From Haloarculaceae archaeon H-GB1-1 (lineage in GTDB: Archaea > Halobacteriota > Halobacteria > Halobacteriales > Haloarculaceae), in NCBI GenBank assembly GCA_029688825.1, contig JARUKX010000020.1, forward strand, positions 1-60,965: 60,965 nt of DNA, written 5' to 3'. The position numbers were made by a program, and so were the translations under genes. Shown one piece after another: positions 17,525 to 26,455 of the stretch (the stretch's first letter is position 1; the number at the start of each line of letters is the position of its first letter). Below the pieces are notes generated by a model, which had not been told where the DNA came from, made no database searches, and saw only the letters and a program-made list of their open reading frames with translations.

Positions 17525-17725
17525 TCACTCGGCGTCGAGAACGCCCCTGGATTCGGTGTGCTCGAACTCCGTGCCGCCACAGGACGGACACTCTGAGGCG
17601 ACCGGCTCGACCGAATCCGCAGTCGGAACTGCCCGGACGAACTCGCCACACGAGAGGCACATGACCGAGTCGATCGCGTTTCTCCCGCGTCGATCGGACC
17701 CGGTTCCCGAATCCCGTGGTGTCAA
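17525..17725 (-). CDS. Small zinc-ribbon protein
   Basis: A 66-residue protein with two CxxC knuckles, MCLSCGEFVRAV and ECPSCGGTEFEH, the pattern of the small CPxCG zinc-finger proteins abundant in haloarchaea. The role is unknown; some relatives affect biofilm formation and swarming. Its start overlaps the stop of the upstream DUF7344 gene by four bases, so the two form an operon and may act together. Confidence 0.75.
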   Translation of the reverse strand: MTPRDSGTGSDRRGRNAIDSVMCLSCGEFVRAVPTADSVEPVASECPSCGGTEFEHTESRGVLDAE

Positions 17726-18009
17726 ACCGTCTCCCTACGGCGGACGGTGTGGGATCGAGCGTCGTATTCGAGCAGGTTCGCGCTCGCGAGCGCCGGCAAC
17801 GTGACGTGGTGGAGACGTATCCGCCTCCGTTCGTAGTCGTCGGGTGGCTGGCCAGTGTGGAGGTCTTCTGCGAGCGCGTCGAGCGTGACGACTGCAGTCT
17901 CGTTCGTTTCCAGGAGTCGGAGCACTGCTCGACGGGTGTCTGCGTCGAACTCGTTCGCGTCGTCTGCGTGCTCTCCGAAGGATCGTCGCTCTGACGTGTT
18001 CTCGGCCAT
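17722..18009 (-). CDS. DUF7344 domain protein
   Basis: A 95-residue, single-domain DUF7344 winged helix. DADTRRAVLRLLETNETAVV forms the first helices and RIRLHHVTLPALASANLLEY the wing typical of the family. It probably binds DNA. It is translationally coupled to the small zinc-ribbon gene and shares a 98-base divergent promoter region with the HTH-10 regulator at 18108. Confidence 0.8.
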   Translation of the reverse strand: MAENTSERRSFGEHADDANEFDADTRRAVLRLLETNETAVVTLDALAEDLHTGQPPDDYERRRIRLHHVTLPALASANLLEYDARSHTVRRRETV

Positions 18010-18107
18010 CTGACTAGACGAAAGCCTCGGGGGGTGTTAGCCAAACGGCAGGAGTATTGCGGCAATTTATACTCCTTCCACTCGCTGTACGACACGAGCG
18101 ACGCCGC

Positions 18108-18764
18108 ATGATCGAAGTCGAATACACGCTCGACCACCCCATCCTTCGGGAGACGTTACAGAGCGGCGTCTCCGTGACGCTGAACTGGGAGTCGTCCCAG
18201 ACGGGTCCGAACGACGAGCGCCGGATGATCGCGTGGCTGGAGAGCGACGACTTCGACGCCGTCGAACGGGCGATTCGGGACGACCCGTCAGTGGAGAATC
18301 CGGTGGTTCTCACCGACCTCGGGGACCGCCGACTCTATCGGTTCGACCTCGCCGAGGTCGGGAAAGAGTCGTCTATCATGCCGATTCTCGCCGACGTCGG
18401 TGGCGTCCACCAGGAACTCACGGCCGACGCCGAGGGGTGGCGAAATCGCACGCGGTTCCCCGACCGAGAGTCGTTCGAACGACTCCGACGATTCTGTTCG
18501 GACAACGACATCCCGTTCAGGTTCGAACGACTCTGGCAGCAGTCGGACCGCGACGGTGGCCGACCGTCGGCGGTGACCGAGGCCCAACACGAGACGCTGC
18601 TCGCCGCCGTCGAGAGCGGCTATCTCGACGTGCCGAGGAAGTGCTCGCTCGCCGAACTCGGCGCTGAACTCGGGATCTCGCAGAGTGCGGCTTCCGAACG
18701 GTTTCGCAGGGGGACGAAACGACTCGTCGAGTCGACGCTCGGCTCGGAGGGAGACGAGGCCTGA
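18108..18764 (+). CDS. HTH-10 (bacterio-opsin activator type) transcription regulator
   Basis: A 218-residue regulator with a bacterio-opsin-activator-like N-terminal domain (MIEVEYTLDHPILRETLQSG onward) and a C-terminal HTH-10. The latter contains TEAQHETLLAAVESGYLDVP and the recognition helix LGISQSAASERFRRGTKRLV. It has no attached sensor domain. An AATTTATAC box at 18064-18072 is about 36-40 bases upstream of ATG 18108. Targets are unknown; its neighbours are hemG and hemE, so control of heme genes is possible but only inferred from position. Confidence 0.85.
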   Translation: MIEVEYTLDHPILRETLQSGVSVTLNWESSQTGPNDERRMIAWLESDDFDAVERAIRDDPSVENPVVLTDLGDRRLYRFDLAEVGKESSIMPILADVGGVHQELTADAEGWRNRTRFPDRESFERLRRFCSDNDIPFRFERLWQQSDRDGGRPSAVTEAQHETLLAAVESGYLDVPRKCSLAELGAELGISQSAASERFRRGTKRLVESTLGSEGDEA

Positions 18765-18801
18765 CAGCGGCCCCTCGCACGATGACCTCGCCCCGCGTCC
18801 C

Positions 18802-19809
18802 CTACCGCTGTATCTCCTTCGCGGTCTCGACGAACGCGCGGACGTTCTCGACCGGCGTGTCCTTGTGGACGCCGTGGCCGAGGTTCAGGATGTGTCCGGC
18901 AGGCCCGGCCTTCTCGATGACCGCCTGCGTTCGCTCGCGGACGAACGCCTCGCTGCCGAACAGGTGCGAGGGGTCGAGGTTGCCCTGCACGGGCGTCTCG
19001 CCGAGTTGGTCCCGAGCGTCGGCCATGTCGACGGTCCAGTCGAGGCTCACCACGTCGGCGTCGGTCTCTTTCAGCAAGTCCAGCCGACCGCCCATCCGGC
19101 GGACGAACACGATGGTCGGCACGTCGACCGACGAGAGGATGCGCTGGTGGAGCGGCTGGACGAACTCCTCGTAGTCCTCGGGGGACAGCACGCCAGCGTA
19201 GGTGTCGAACAGCTGGACGACGTCCGCGCCGGCCTCGGCCTGGTACTGGAGATACTCGGCGACGACGTCGGCGAACGTCGCCAGCAGCGACCGGAATGCG
19301 TCGGGATGCTTCGCGCGGAACTGTCGCAACGGCCAGTGGGTCTTCGAGGGCTTGCCCGCGACGGCGTACGAAGCGAGCGTTAACGGTCCGCCGCCGAAGC
19401 CGATGATCGAAGTCTGGTCGCCGACGCTCGACTGCAGGCGTTCCAGGAGTTCGCCGACGTAGTCGAGTTCGGTCCGGACGTCCGCGACGTCTCGCTCGAC
19501 GTCCGCGGGCTCCGTGACGTGGTTCTCGACGACCGGGCCGACGCCCGATTCGATGTGGTAGTCGAACCCGAGCGGTTCGAGGACGGTGAGGATGTCCGAG
19601 AACATGACGAGGCCGTCGGGCTCGTACAGCTCCCACGGAAGCAGCGTGATTCGCTCTGCGACCTCGGGCGTCGAGATGGCCTCTCTGAACGTGTAGTTCG
19701 AGCGGATCTCTCGGTACTCGGGGATGTGCCGGCCGGCCTGACGCATCAGCCAGACTGGCGGCCGCTCGGTCCGCTCCCCGCGGGCGGCACGGACGAGAAG
19801 GTCGCTCAT
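18802..19809 (-). CDS. hemE: Uroporphyrinogen decarboxylase
   Basis: Converts uroporphyrinogen III to coproporphyrinogen III. The 335-residue protein has the UroD N-terminal signature PPVWLMRQAGRHIPEYR with its catalytic Arg residues, ITLLPWELYEPDGLVMFSDI, and GFGGGPLTLASYAVAG. Downstream are QLFDTYAGVLSPEDYEEF and the C-terminal ILNLGHGVHKDTPVENV. ATG 19809 follows an ATTTAAG box at about -26 on the minus strand. With hemH-hemG nearby it gives three late steps of the classical or coproporphyrin heme route. Coproporphyrinogen-specific enzymes are not in this window. Confidence 0.95.
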   Translation of the reverse strand: MSDLLVRAARGERTERPPVWLMRQAGRHIPEYREIRSNYTFREAISTPEVAERITLLPWELYEPDGLVMFSDILTVLEPLGFDYHIESGVGPVVENHVTEPADVERDVADVRTELDYVGELLERLQSSVGDQTSIIGFGGGPLTLASYAVAGKPSKTHWPLRQFRAKHPDAFRSLLATFADVVAEYLQYQAEAGADVVQLFDTYAGVLSPEDYEEFVQPLHQRILSSVDVPTIVFVRRMGGRLDLLKETDADVVSLDWTVDMADARDQLGETPVQGNLDPSHLFGSEAFVRERTQAVIEKAGPAGHILNLGHGVHKDTPVENVRAFVETAKEIQR

Positions 19810-19901
19810 TGGCGGACCTTACGGTGGCCGGCATTTAAGAATCGTCATCTGCGACGACCGGCGTGCTCGACGGTGTTCGCCCGGTCGAGAGCCGCGGTGG
19901 G

Positions 19902-21482
19902 TCAGGGGTTCAGTCCGTACAGCGTCGCCCGGGCGAACACGAGGACGGGAATGATCTCTAATCGTCCGATCCACATGTTGAACAGGAACATCGTTTCGGC
20001 GACGGCGGGCATCTTCGGGCCGGTGATGCCCGCCGAGAGGCCGACGTTGCCCTGCGCGCTCGCGACCTCGAACAGCGCGTCGGCGAGGGTGAACTCGGGG
20101 CCGGCCACGTTGACGAGGACGAGGCTGCTCGCGAGCAGCAACAGGAGCCAGAGCAGGCTGACGATGGCGGCCTCGCTGAACTCTCGCTCCATCGCCTCCC
20201 GGTCGAGGACGCGGTCGCCGAGTCGCGTCGAGACGACGGCGCTTTTCGGCAGGAACACCCGGGAGAACTGCCAGCGAATGCCGCGGACGATGGTGTACCC
20301 GCGGATGAGCTTGATGCCGCCGACTGTCGACCCCGCCGCACCGCCCAGCACCATCGCGCCCGAGACGACGAGCTTCCCCCCGGCGGACCAGCGCCCGATG
20401 GGCGAGGACTGGAAGCCGGTACACGACAGGGCGCTGACGAACTGGAACGTCGAATCGCGGAGCGACAGCGCCGGCGAGAACGTGACGAGGTTCTGCAGGG
20501 TCAGCCCGAGCGCACCGACGACGAACAGGATCAGGAGCCAGCGCGTCTGCACGTCTTCGACGAGTTTCCTGTACTCGCCCTGCTGGACGACGGCGTAGTG
20601 GACGGGGAACGCGATGGCACCGAGGCCCATCACGGGCAACAGCACCGTCTCGACGAGCGGCGAGTCGTACGTGGCGATGGAGTTGTCCGTGACGGAGAAT
20701 CCGCCCGTCGAGAGCCCGGTCATCCCGTGGTTGAGCGCCTGCCAGCCGACCTCCCAGAGCGGGAGCGTCGAGCCGTAGTCGCTCAGCCGGATGGCGACGA
20801 ACAGGACGACGATGGCGAACACCGTGTAGCCGATGAACAGCTTCCACACCGTCCGGACCGTCGAGACGACGCTCGGATGGATCTTCTCCTCGCGGGCTTC
20901 GCTCCGGTAGAGCGCGTAACTTCCGCTTCCGGGTCGCGCGAGGATGGTGACGGTGAGGACGATGACGCCGACGCCACCGACGTACTGGATGACCGATCGC
21001 CACCACTGTATCGCTCGGGGGAGCGTCGGTTCGTGGACGGCCATCGTCAGCCCGCTCCCCGTCCAGCCGCTCATGCTCTCGAACAGTGCGTGCAACGGAT
21101 CCCGGAAGTACCGCAGGCTCGACCCGTAGGCCGCCCCGTCGGGAACGTACGCGGCTGCCACCTCGGCGGGAAGCAGGTACGCGGCGAGGAGAAAGGGAAG
21201 CGCCCCGAAGACGGCGACGAGGAACCACCCTGCGGCGGCGATGACCATGCCGTGTTTCATCTTCGGCGCGGGCGCGTCCGCGAACGCTCGCCGCGCGAAC
21301 CCACCGACCAGTCCCGTCGCGACCCCTGCAATCACGAACGCGGCCGCGGCGTACCATTCGCCGAAAGCGAGAGCGACGAGGACGCTCACCGTCATCAGTC
21401 CGGCCTCGATGGCCAGCAGAGCGCCCACGTCGCGGGCGATGATCGCCAGGTCAGTCCCCAGGGTCGCACGCGTTCGCCCCAT
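19902..21482 (-). CDS. trkH: TrkH family potassium uptake protein
   Basis: Membrane channel subunit of a Trk/Ktr-type potassium system. The 526-residue protein has about ten membrane segments and repeated selectivity-filter pore loops: ESMSGWTGSGLT, MTGLSTGGFS, SALSCTGFQS and ASAQGNVGLSAG. The SCTGF loop departs slightly from the usual STxGF. I start at ATG 21482, one base after the trkA stop, rather than the in-frame ATG at 21500 inside trkA. High cytoplasmic potassium is the salt-in strategy of haloarchaea, so this is likely important for osmotic balance. Confidence 0.94.
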   Translation of the reverse strand: MGRTRATLGTDLAIIARDVGALLAIEAGLMTVSVLVALAFGEWYAAAAFVIAGVATGLVGGFARRAFADAPAPKMKHGMVIAAAGWFLVAVFGALPFLLAAYLLPAEVAAAYVPDGAAYGSSLRYFRDPLHALFESMSGWTGSGLTMAVHEPTLPRAIQWWRSVIQYVGGVGVIVLTVTILARPGSGSYALYRSEAREEKIHPSVVSTVRTVWKLFIGYTVFAIVVLFVAIRLSDYGSTLPLWEVGWQALNHGMTGLSTGGFSVTDNSIATYDSPLVETVLLPVMGLGAIAFPVHYAVVQQGEYRKLVEDVQTRWLLILFVVGALGLTLQNLVTFSPALSLRDSTFQFVSALSCTGFQSSPIGRWSAGGKLVVSGAMVLGGAAGSTVGGIKLIRGYTIVRGIRWQFSRVFLPKSAVVSTRLGDRVLDREAMEREFSEAAIVSLLWLLLLLASSLVLVNVAGPEFTLADALFEVASAQGNVGLSAGITGPKMPAVAETMFLFNMWIGRLEIIPVLVFARATLYGLNP

Positions 21483-21483
21483 G

Positions 21484-22167
21484 TCAGTGCTCGTCCTCAT
21501 GGTGGCCGAAGCGGGCCGTTATCCCCGGCGTGGCACCGCGAGCGGAGAAGACGGTCACGAGGTCGTCGGCCTCGATTCGGGTGTCCCCGCGCGGGGTGAT
21601 TGGGTCGCCGTTTCCGTTGCGCTCGATGGCGACGACGAGCATGTCGGATTCGAGAATGCCCTCGTCCGCGGCAGTTTCGAGCGTCAGTCCGGCGATAGGC
21701 GCGTCCTCGCTGACGAGTATCTCGAACACCTCGGCCTCCTCGCCGACGCGCATGTAGTCCACGATAGCTGGCCGCTTGACGGCCCGGTAGAGGTACTCCG
21801 CGATGAGCCGCTGGGGATTCTGCATCGTGTTGACGCCGATGCGGCCGAACAGCGGCATGTGTTCCGGGTTGTGCACGACGGAGACGATGTCGGGGACCTC
21901 CAGCTCCTGGGCCAGGAGACAGACCATGATGTTGACCGCGTCCCGGTCGGTCGTCGAGATGAGCGCGTCCGCCCGGTCCGCGCCGGCGTCGAGCAGCGTC
22001 TCCTTGACCGTAGCGTCGTCGTTGAGGACCAGACAGTCGTAGTTCGTCGCCGCTCGCTCGGCGCGGCCCTCGTCCTTCTCGATGACGACGACCTCGTTGC
22101 CCCCTCGCGTGGCGATTTCGATGAGCGGCGTCCCGATATCGCCCGCCCCGACGATGACGATGTACAT
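21484..22167 (-). CDS. trkA: TrkA potassium channel regulatory subunit
   Basis: A 227-residue cytoplasmic gating subunit. RCK_N Rossmann domain: MYIVIVGAGDIGTPLIEIA (GxGxxG), VVVIEKDEGRAE, and DCLVLNDDAT. RCK_C domain at about 145-220, with EAEVFEILVSEDAPIAGLTL. It binds nucleotide (NAD/ATP-type) and controls TrkH. The genes are adjacent with a one-base gap, consistent with equimolar expression. Confidence 0.95.
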   Translation of the reverse strand: MYIVIVGAGDIGTPLIEIATRGGNEVVVIEKDEGRAERAATNYDCLVLNDDATVKETLLDAGADRADALISTTDRDAVNIMVCLLAQELEVPDIVSVVHNPEHMPLFGRIGVNTMQNPQRLIAEYLYRAVKRPAIVDYMRVGEEAEVFEILVSEDAPIAGLTLETAADEGILESDMLVVAIERNGNGDPITPRGDTRIEADDLVTVFSARGATPGITARFGHHEDEH

Positions 22168-22235
22168 TCAGCCGGCGGCTTCACTACAAGCCCACCAAAG
22201 TCTATCGACTTGTCCGGAGCGGGGCGTCGACTCGC

Positions 22236-22487
22236 TTACAGCGTCGAACCGAGGCTGGACCGGAGCTTCGGAAGGACGGTCTTGTATCCGAGGAGGTAGA
22301 CCCCGCCGTACAGGAGGAGAACTCCCATGTACGCCAGAAACGCGCCCTGCACGTCGTGGCCCGTCGAAAGCTGCTGGATACCGTTCTGTTCGGAGAGGAA
22401 TCCGACAGTGGTCAACACGCCTGCGATGATTGTGTAGAGGACGAGCGACAGCAGTTCCGCGAGCGGTTCGTACAGCAGATCTCTCAT
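22236..22487 (-). CDS. Small two-helix membrane protein
   Basis: An 83-residue protein with two hydrophobic segments (LLSLVLYTIIAGVLTTVGFL and AFLAYMGVLLLYGGVYLLGY) separated by a polar loop. No known catalytic motif is seen. It shares a 76-base divergent promoter region with another small membrane protein at 22564. Similar small membrane proteins are common and uncharacterised in haloarchaea. Confidence 0.65.
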   Translation of the reverse strand: MRDLLYEPLAELLSLVLYTIIAGVLTTVGFLSEQNGIQQLSTGHDVQGAFLAYMGVLLLYGGVYLLGYKTVLPKLRSSLGSTL

Positions 22488-22563
22488 ACCGGTTCGAGGC
22501 GGCTAGCGTGTATATTCGTTGCGGGTTCGGAAAGCCCAATACGAGCCGCGTGAACGACCTCGT

Positions 22564-22791
22564 ATGGGACGTACCAAAACGATCGACTATCCGACCTGGA
22601 CGAAGCGTTCGTTCCTGCTCGGCGTCGGGTTGTTCGTCTTTGGCTGGCTCGGTGGTGTCATCGCACGAACGTACTTCGGTCCGATTCCGGGCTGGGAACT
22701 TACGTTGTTCGTCGACGCCGAAGCGCTCGGAATTCTGGTGGCACTGCTGTCGCCGCTGGTGTTCGGTATCGTTCTCCCGCTGACGGAGTAG
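22564..22791 (+). CDS. Small two-helix membrane protein
   Basis: A 75-residue protein beginning MGRTKTIDYPTWTKRSFLLG with two membrane segments (about 16-35 and 50-72). I start at ATG 22564; an upstream GTG at 22519 would add 15 residues without a membrane segment. It converges with the following minus-strand gene, whose stop codon begins one base later. Function unknown. Confidence 0.65.
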   Translation: MGRTKTIDYPTWTKRSFLLGVGLFVFGWLGGVIARTYFGPIPGWELTLFVDAEALGILVALLSPLVFGIVLPLTE

Positions 22792-23166
22792 CTAGACTTC
22801 GACGACCCACACCCGAAAATCGTCGGTGAGATCGTACACCGTACGGAACGCGGTATCGACGAAGTCGGCGGCGTGTTTCGGGTCGGTGATCGCCGAGACG
22901 TAGACGGTCTCTTCGGGCGCTTTCCGTGTCTCGGGTTGGGCGACTTTGAACACGGGAAACTCTCCGAGGAGGTCCGTCAGGCGCTCGCGCTCTTCGTCGT
23001 CCACCGCAAACTCGACCTGTCCGTCGCCGAACACGATTCGGGTTGGTGGGTCGGTGCTGTCCGTCTCGAAGACCGTCCGTTCGCTATCGCGCTTGCGGTG
23101 GGCGAGGACGGCCTCCGCGACCAGCGCACGGCGTTTTTCGGGGGTCTCGGCGTCGAATCGCGTCAC
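22792..23166 (-). CDS. Conserved haloarchaeal protein upstream of adk (DUF7110-like)
   Basis: A 124-residue soluble protein, MTRFDAETPEKRRALVAEAV at its N-terminus, ending DDFRVWVVEV. It resembles a small two-domain alpha/beta fold. The GTG at 23164-23166 is chosen because a CTTTATCG box (about 23188-23199 on the minus strand) is 26 bases upstream. Longer in-frame starts run into the adk promoter. The family assignment is from memory of gene context and tentative. Function unknown. Confidence 0.6.
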   Translation of the reverse strand: MTRFDAETPEKRRALVAEAVLAHRKRDSERTVFETDSTDPPTRIVFGDGQVEFAVDDEERERLTDLLGEFPVFKVAQPETRKAPEETVYVSAITDPKHAADFVDTAFRTVYDLTDDFRVWVVEV

Positions 23167-23253
23167 GAAGTCGACTACGCGAGGGGGCGATAAAGCACCC
23201 ACGACCGCGGCCGTTTGAACAAGGTTTTTAGCTGGGCTCCTGAAGTCTCGCGT

Positions 23254-23901
23254 ATGAGTGGACCACGTGTCCTCATTCTCGGCCCACCGGGTGCCGGCAA
23301 AGGAACGCAAAGTAGCAACATCGCAGACGAGTTCGACGTCGAGCACATCACGACCGGTGACGCACTCCGCGCGAACAAGGACATGGACATCAGCGACATG
23401 GACACCGAGTACGACACGCCTCGGGAGTACATGGAAGCGGGTGACCTCGTCCCGGACGCCGTCGTGAACGCCATCGTCGAGGAGGCGCTGACCAGCGCCG
23501 ACGGGTTCGTCCTCGACGGCTATCCGCGGAACCTCGAGCAGGCCGAGGAACTCGAAGGGATGACCGACCTCGACGTCATCCTCTCACTCGACGTGAGTCG
23601 CGAGGAACTCGTCGACCGACTCACCGGTCGCCGGGTCTGCGACGACTGCGGTGCGAACTACCACGTCGAGTTCAATCAGCCCGAGGAGGAGGGCGTCTGT
23701 GACGAGTGCGGCGGTGAACTCATCCAGCGCGACGACGACAACGAGGAGTCCGTGAACAACCGTCTCGACGTCTTCGAGGAGAACACGCTTCCGGTCATCG
23801 AACACTACGAAGACGACGACGCGTTCGTCGCCATCGACGGCGAGCAGACGCCCGACGAGGTCTGGGCCGACATCGAAGCCGCCATCGAAGACGCGAACTG
23901 A
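23254..23901 (+). CDS. adk: Adenylate kinase
   Basis: Interconverts ATP + AMP and 2 ADP. The 215-residue protein has P-loop [13 protein letters not shown], the AMP-binding [16 protein letters not shown], and a zinc LID domain with CDDCG and CDECG pairs. A zinc-bound LID and this length match the bacterial long type, which haloarchaea carry. ATG 23254 is 26 bases after GGTTTTTAG, so leaderless. It precedes the EMC3/Oxa1-like, cmk and cbf5 genes, a conserved archaeal order. Confidence 0.97.
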   Translation: MSGPRVLILGPPGAGKGTQSSNIADEFDVEHITTGDALRANKDMDISDMDTEYDTPREYMEAGDLVPDAVVNAIVEEALTSADGFVLDGYPRNLEQAEELEGMTDLDVILSLDVSREELVDRLTGRRVCDDCGANYHVEFNQPEEEGVCDECGGELIQRDDDNEESVNNRLDVFEENTLPVIEHYEDDDAFVAIDGEQTPDEVWADIEAAIEDAN

Positions 23902-23961
23902 CGTTCGTTTCGCAATTCTTTGGATAAATATTAATAACTCTCGAGAGCGTCGTTGGAGTAC

Positions 23962-24846
23962 ATGGCCTCCAGCGATAGCCGGATTCGCGAACTCGCTGGT
24001 GCCGACGAGGAGGTGCTGGAGGCGTTCGAGATCTTTCTGGAACGAGCGGAGTGGTTCGAGGAACTGGAGTGGGAGGACGTCGAAGACTCCCTCGACGAGG
24101 CGCAGTGGGGACGCCTCGTCGGCTCGGACCTGTTCGTCCAGTGCTCGGACGGCCGCTACGTCCTCGCGGACACCGAGCGCGTCCGCACCCTCCTCGAAGA
24201 ACCGCCGGAATCGCCCATCGAAGACGACGCCGGGTGGAGTACCCGGGACAAACTCGTCGGCCTGTGTACGCTCGGCCTGTTCGCGGGCTACTACGCCGAT
24301 ACGATCAGGTCCGTCATAGCCGGGGCCGTCGACGTCCTCCTCGGGTCGTTCGCGGCGTCGGTTCCCTTCTACTGCGTCGTGTTCGTGCTCGCCGTCGCGA
24401 CGTCGACGTACTCGTCGATTCTCCGCGGCGTCCTCACCGATTCCGAGAAACTCGTCGCCTACAAAGCGCGGATGAACGCGATCGAATCCTGGAAAGACGA
24501 GGTCGAGGAACGCGGCGACGAGGACGCACTCAGCCGTGCCACGAGCGCACAGCTTCGGTCGCTCGCCGATCTATTCGGGATTCTCCGCGAGCAATTTCGA
24601 CCCGTCGCGTGGATGCTCGTCCTGACGATTCCCTCGTTGCTCTGGCTCCGCTGGCTGGTCGGCACGGGGGCCGTCGGTGGCGGTCCCGATCCGGTCTTCG
24701 TCATGCCGCTCGTCGGACCGATCTCGTCGTGGAGCCAGACGGTATTCGGGGTGTTCCCCGCCTGGCTGTTGCTCTACGGCTTGTTCTCGATGGTGACGAG
24801 CAAGGTCGTCGAGGCATCGCTCGACCTCGAAACGGACGGCGAGTGA
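23962..24846 (+). CDS. DUF106 (EMC3/Oxa1-like) membrane protein, divergent paralogue
   Basis: A 294-residue homologue of the next gene. Both share an N-terminal soluble region (WEDVEDSLDEAQWGRLVGSD here, WADVKDDITSGQWGRLIETE in the next), the pre-membrane motif GWSTRDKLVGLCTLGLFAGY, and the DUF106 core of three membrane segments with a charged cytoplasmic hairpin (about 160-215). DUF106 belongs to the YidC/Oxa1/EMC3 insertase superfamily. This copy has a shorter, less Met-rich hairpin, suggesting a changed client or a regulatory role. ATG 23962 follows a GATAAATATT box. Confidence 0.85.
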   Translation: MASSDSRIRELAGADEEVLEAFEIFLERAEWFEELEWEDVEDSLDEAQWGRLVGSDLFVQCSDGRYVLADTERVRTLLEEPPESPIEDDAGWSTRDKLVGLCTLGLFAGYYADTIRSVIAGAVDVLLGSFAASVPFYCVVFVLAVATSTYSSILRGVLTDSEKLVAYKARMNAIESWKDEVEERGDEDALSRATSAQLRSLADLFGILREQFRPVAWMLVLTIPSLLWLRWLVGTGAVGGGPDPVFVMPLVGPISSWSQTVFGVFPAWLLLYGLFSMVTSKVVEASLDLETDGE

Positions 24847-24898
24847 CGCAGGCGCGTTGTAAAAGGTTGATTACCCCCGAGCGCCGTAGACTGTACAA

Positions 24899-25789
24899 AT
24901 GACGCGTACAGCGAGGAAGGTCCAGGAACTGGCGGACGAGGGCAAGGAGATGGTCGACGCCCTCGAAGCCGTCCTCGACCGCGCCGAAGAGAAGGGTGCG
25001 GTCGAATGGGCCGACGTCAAAGACGACATCACGAGCGGGCAGTGGGGGCGGCTCATCGAGACCGAACTGCTCGTCGACGGCGCTGGAAACGGCTTCGTCA
25101 TCGACGACCCGGAGGGGGTAAAGGAGGCGCTCGGCACCGCCGACGTCGGATCGAGTTCGAGCGACGACGACTCGGGCTGGTCGACGTGGGACAAGCTCGC
25201 AGCACTCGGCGCGCTCGGGCTGTTCGCGGGCTACTCGATGTCGAGCATCCGGGCGATGATCGGTGAGGTGCTCAACCTGATCATCGGCCCGCTCGAGGCC
25301 GCGCTCCCGTTCTACGTCGTCGTCATGGTGCTCGCCACGTTCACGGGGCTCAGTTCGACCATCCTCCAGGCCAACCTCATGGACATGGACAAGATGGGCG
25401 AGTACCAGTCGAAGATGAAGGAGATTCAAGAGCGCCGCAAGGAGGCGAAAGAACGCGGTGACGACGAGGCGCTCGACCGCATCCAGGAGGAGCAGATGGA
25501 CGCCATGGGCGATCAGCTCGGCATGTTCAAAGAGCAGTTCCGCCCGATGGTGTGGATCATGCTCGTCAACATCCCCGTCTTCCTGTGGATCTACTGGATG
25601 ATCCTCGACGTCGGCGTCGCCTCGGGGAGCACGACGGCGATCGTCTTCCCCATCTTCGGCGAGATGGCCGACTGGACCTCGCCCGTCGTCGGGCCGTTCC
25701 AGGCGTGGATCCTCTGGTACTTCCTGTGCTCGCTCGGGTTCACGCAGATCATCCGCAAGGCGCTGAACATCGACACGACGCCGACCTGA
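24899..25789 (+). CDS. DUF106 (EMC3/Oxa1-like) membrane protein insertase homologue
   Basis: A 296-residue membrane protein. DUF106 proteins are archaeal relatives of YidC, Oxa1, EMC3 and TMCO1 and insert membrane proteins. The core spans about 125-290 with segments ALPFYVVVMVLATFTGLSST, FRPMVWIMLVNIPVFLWIYW and VGPFQAWILWYFLCSLGFTQ. Between the first two is a Lys/Glu/Met-rich hairpin (MKEIQERRKEAKERGDDEAL) of the kind that contacts the ribosome or clients. This is the expected copy in the adk-DUF106-cmk-cbf5 order. A close paralogue precedes it. Confidence 0.9.
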   Translation: MTRTARKVQELADEGKEMVDALEAVLDRAEEKGAVEWADVKDDITSGQWGRLIETELLVDGAGNGFVIDDPEGVKEALGTADVGSSSSDDDSGWSTWDKLAALGALGLFAGYSMSSIRAMIGEVLNLIIGPLEAALPFYVVVMVLATFTGLSSTILQANLMDMDKMGEYQSKMKEIQERRKEAKERGDDEALDRIQEEQMDAMGDQLGMFKEQFRPMVWIMLVNIPVFLWIYWMILDVGVASGSTTAIVFPIFGEMADWTSPVVGPFQAWILWYFLCSLGFTQIIRKALNIDTTPT

Positions 25790-25876
25790 CGCGGCATTTC
25801 TGCGTCTCCCGCCGCGCACCGTCTCGACCCGACGAAATTCAGAACGGCTTTTTACCGGGCCCTGATTCGCCTAGAT

Positions 25877-26455
25877 ATGCTACTCACCGTCTCCGGACCG
25901 GCGGGCAGCGGCAAGAGCACGCTCGCCGCGTCGCTCGCCGATGCGCTCGATTACGAGCACGTCAGCGGCGGCGACATCTTCCGGTCGCTGGCCGACGAGC
26001 GCGGGCTGACGCCACTCGAACTGAACAGACAGGCCGAAGAGGACGACCAGATCGACCGCGACCTCGACCGGCGACTGCGAGACATCGCTCGCGAAGAAGA
26101 CGACCTCGTCCTCGAGTCGCGACTGGCTGGCTGGATGGCCGGCGAGTACGCCGACCTCAAACTCTGGCTCGACGCACCGCTGGACGTCAGGGCCGCACGC
26201 ATCGCCGACCGCGAGGAGAAGGCCGTCGAACAGGCGCGCGAGGAGACGCGGGCCCGAGCGGACAGCGAGTCGCTTCGCTACGAGGAGTACTACGGCATCG
26301 ACATCGAGGATCGCTCGCTGTACGACCTGACCGTCAACACGGCCCGCTGGGGTCCAGAGGGCGTCCTCGAACTCGTCACGACGGCTGTCGACGCCTACGA
26401 CCCTGCCGACGACGAGGGACAGACGCCGGTCGAAGGCGTCACCTACGACTTCTGA
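25877..26455 (+). CDS. cmk: Cytidylate kinase
   Basis: Phosphorylates CMP/dCMP. The 192-residue protein starts [20 protein letters not shown] (P-loop), then [31 protein letters not shown] and the LID-like [16 protein letters not shown]. This is the short archaeal CMK type. ATG 25877 is 26 bases after GGCTTTTTAC, so leaderless. Its TGA overlaps the cbf5 ATG by one base (TGATG). Confidence 0.95.
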   Translation: MLLTVSGPAGSGKSTLAASLADALDYEHVSGGDIFRSLADERGLTPLELNRQAEEDDQIDRDLDRRLRDIAREEDDLVLESRLAGWMAGEYADLKLWLDAPLDVRAARIADREEKAVEQAREETRARADSESLRYEEYYGIDIEDRSLYDLTVNTARWGPEGVLELVTTAVDAYDPADDEGQTPVEGVTYDF

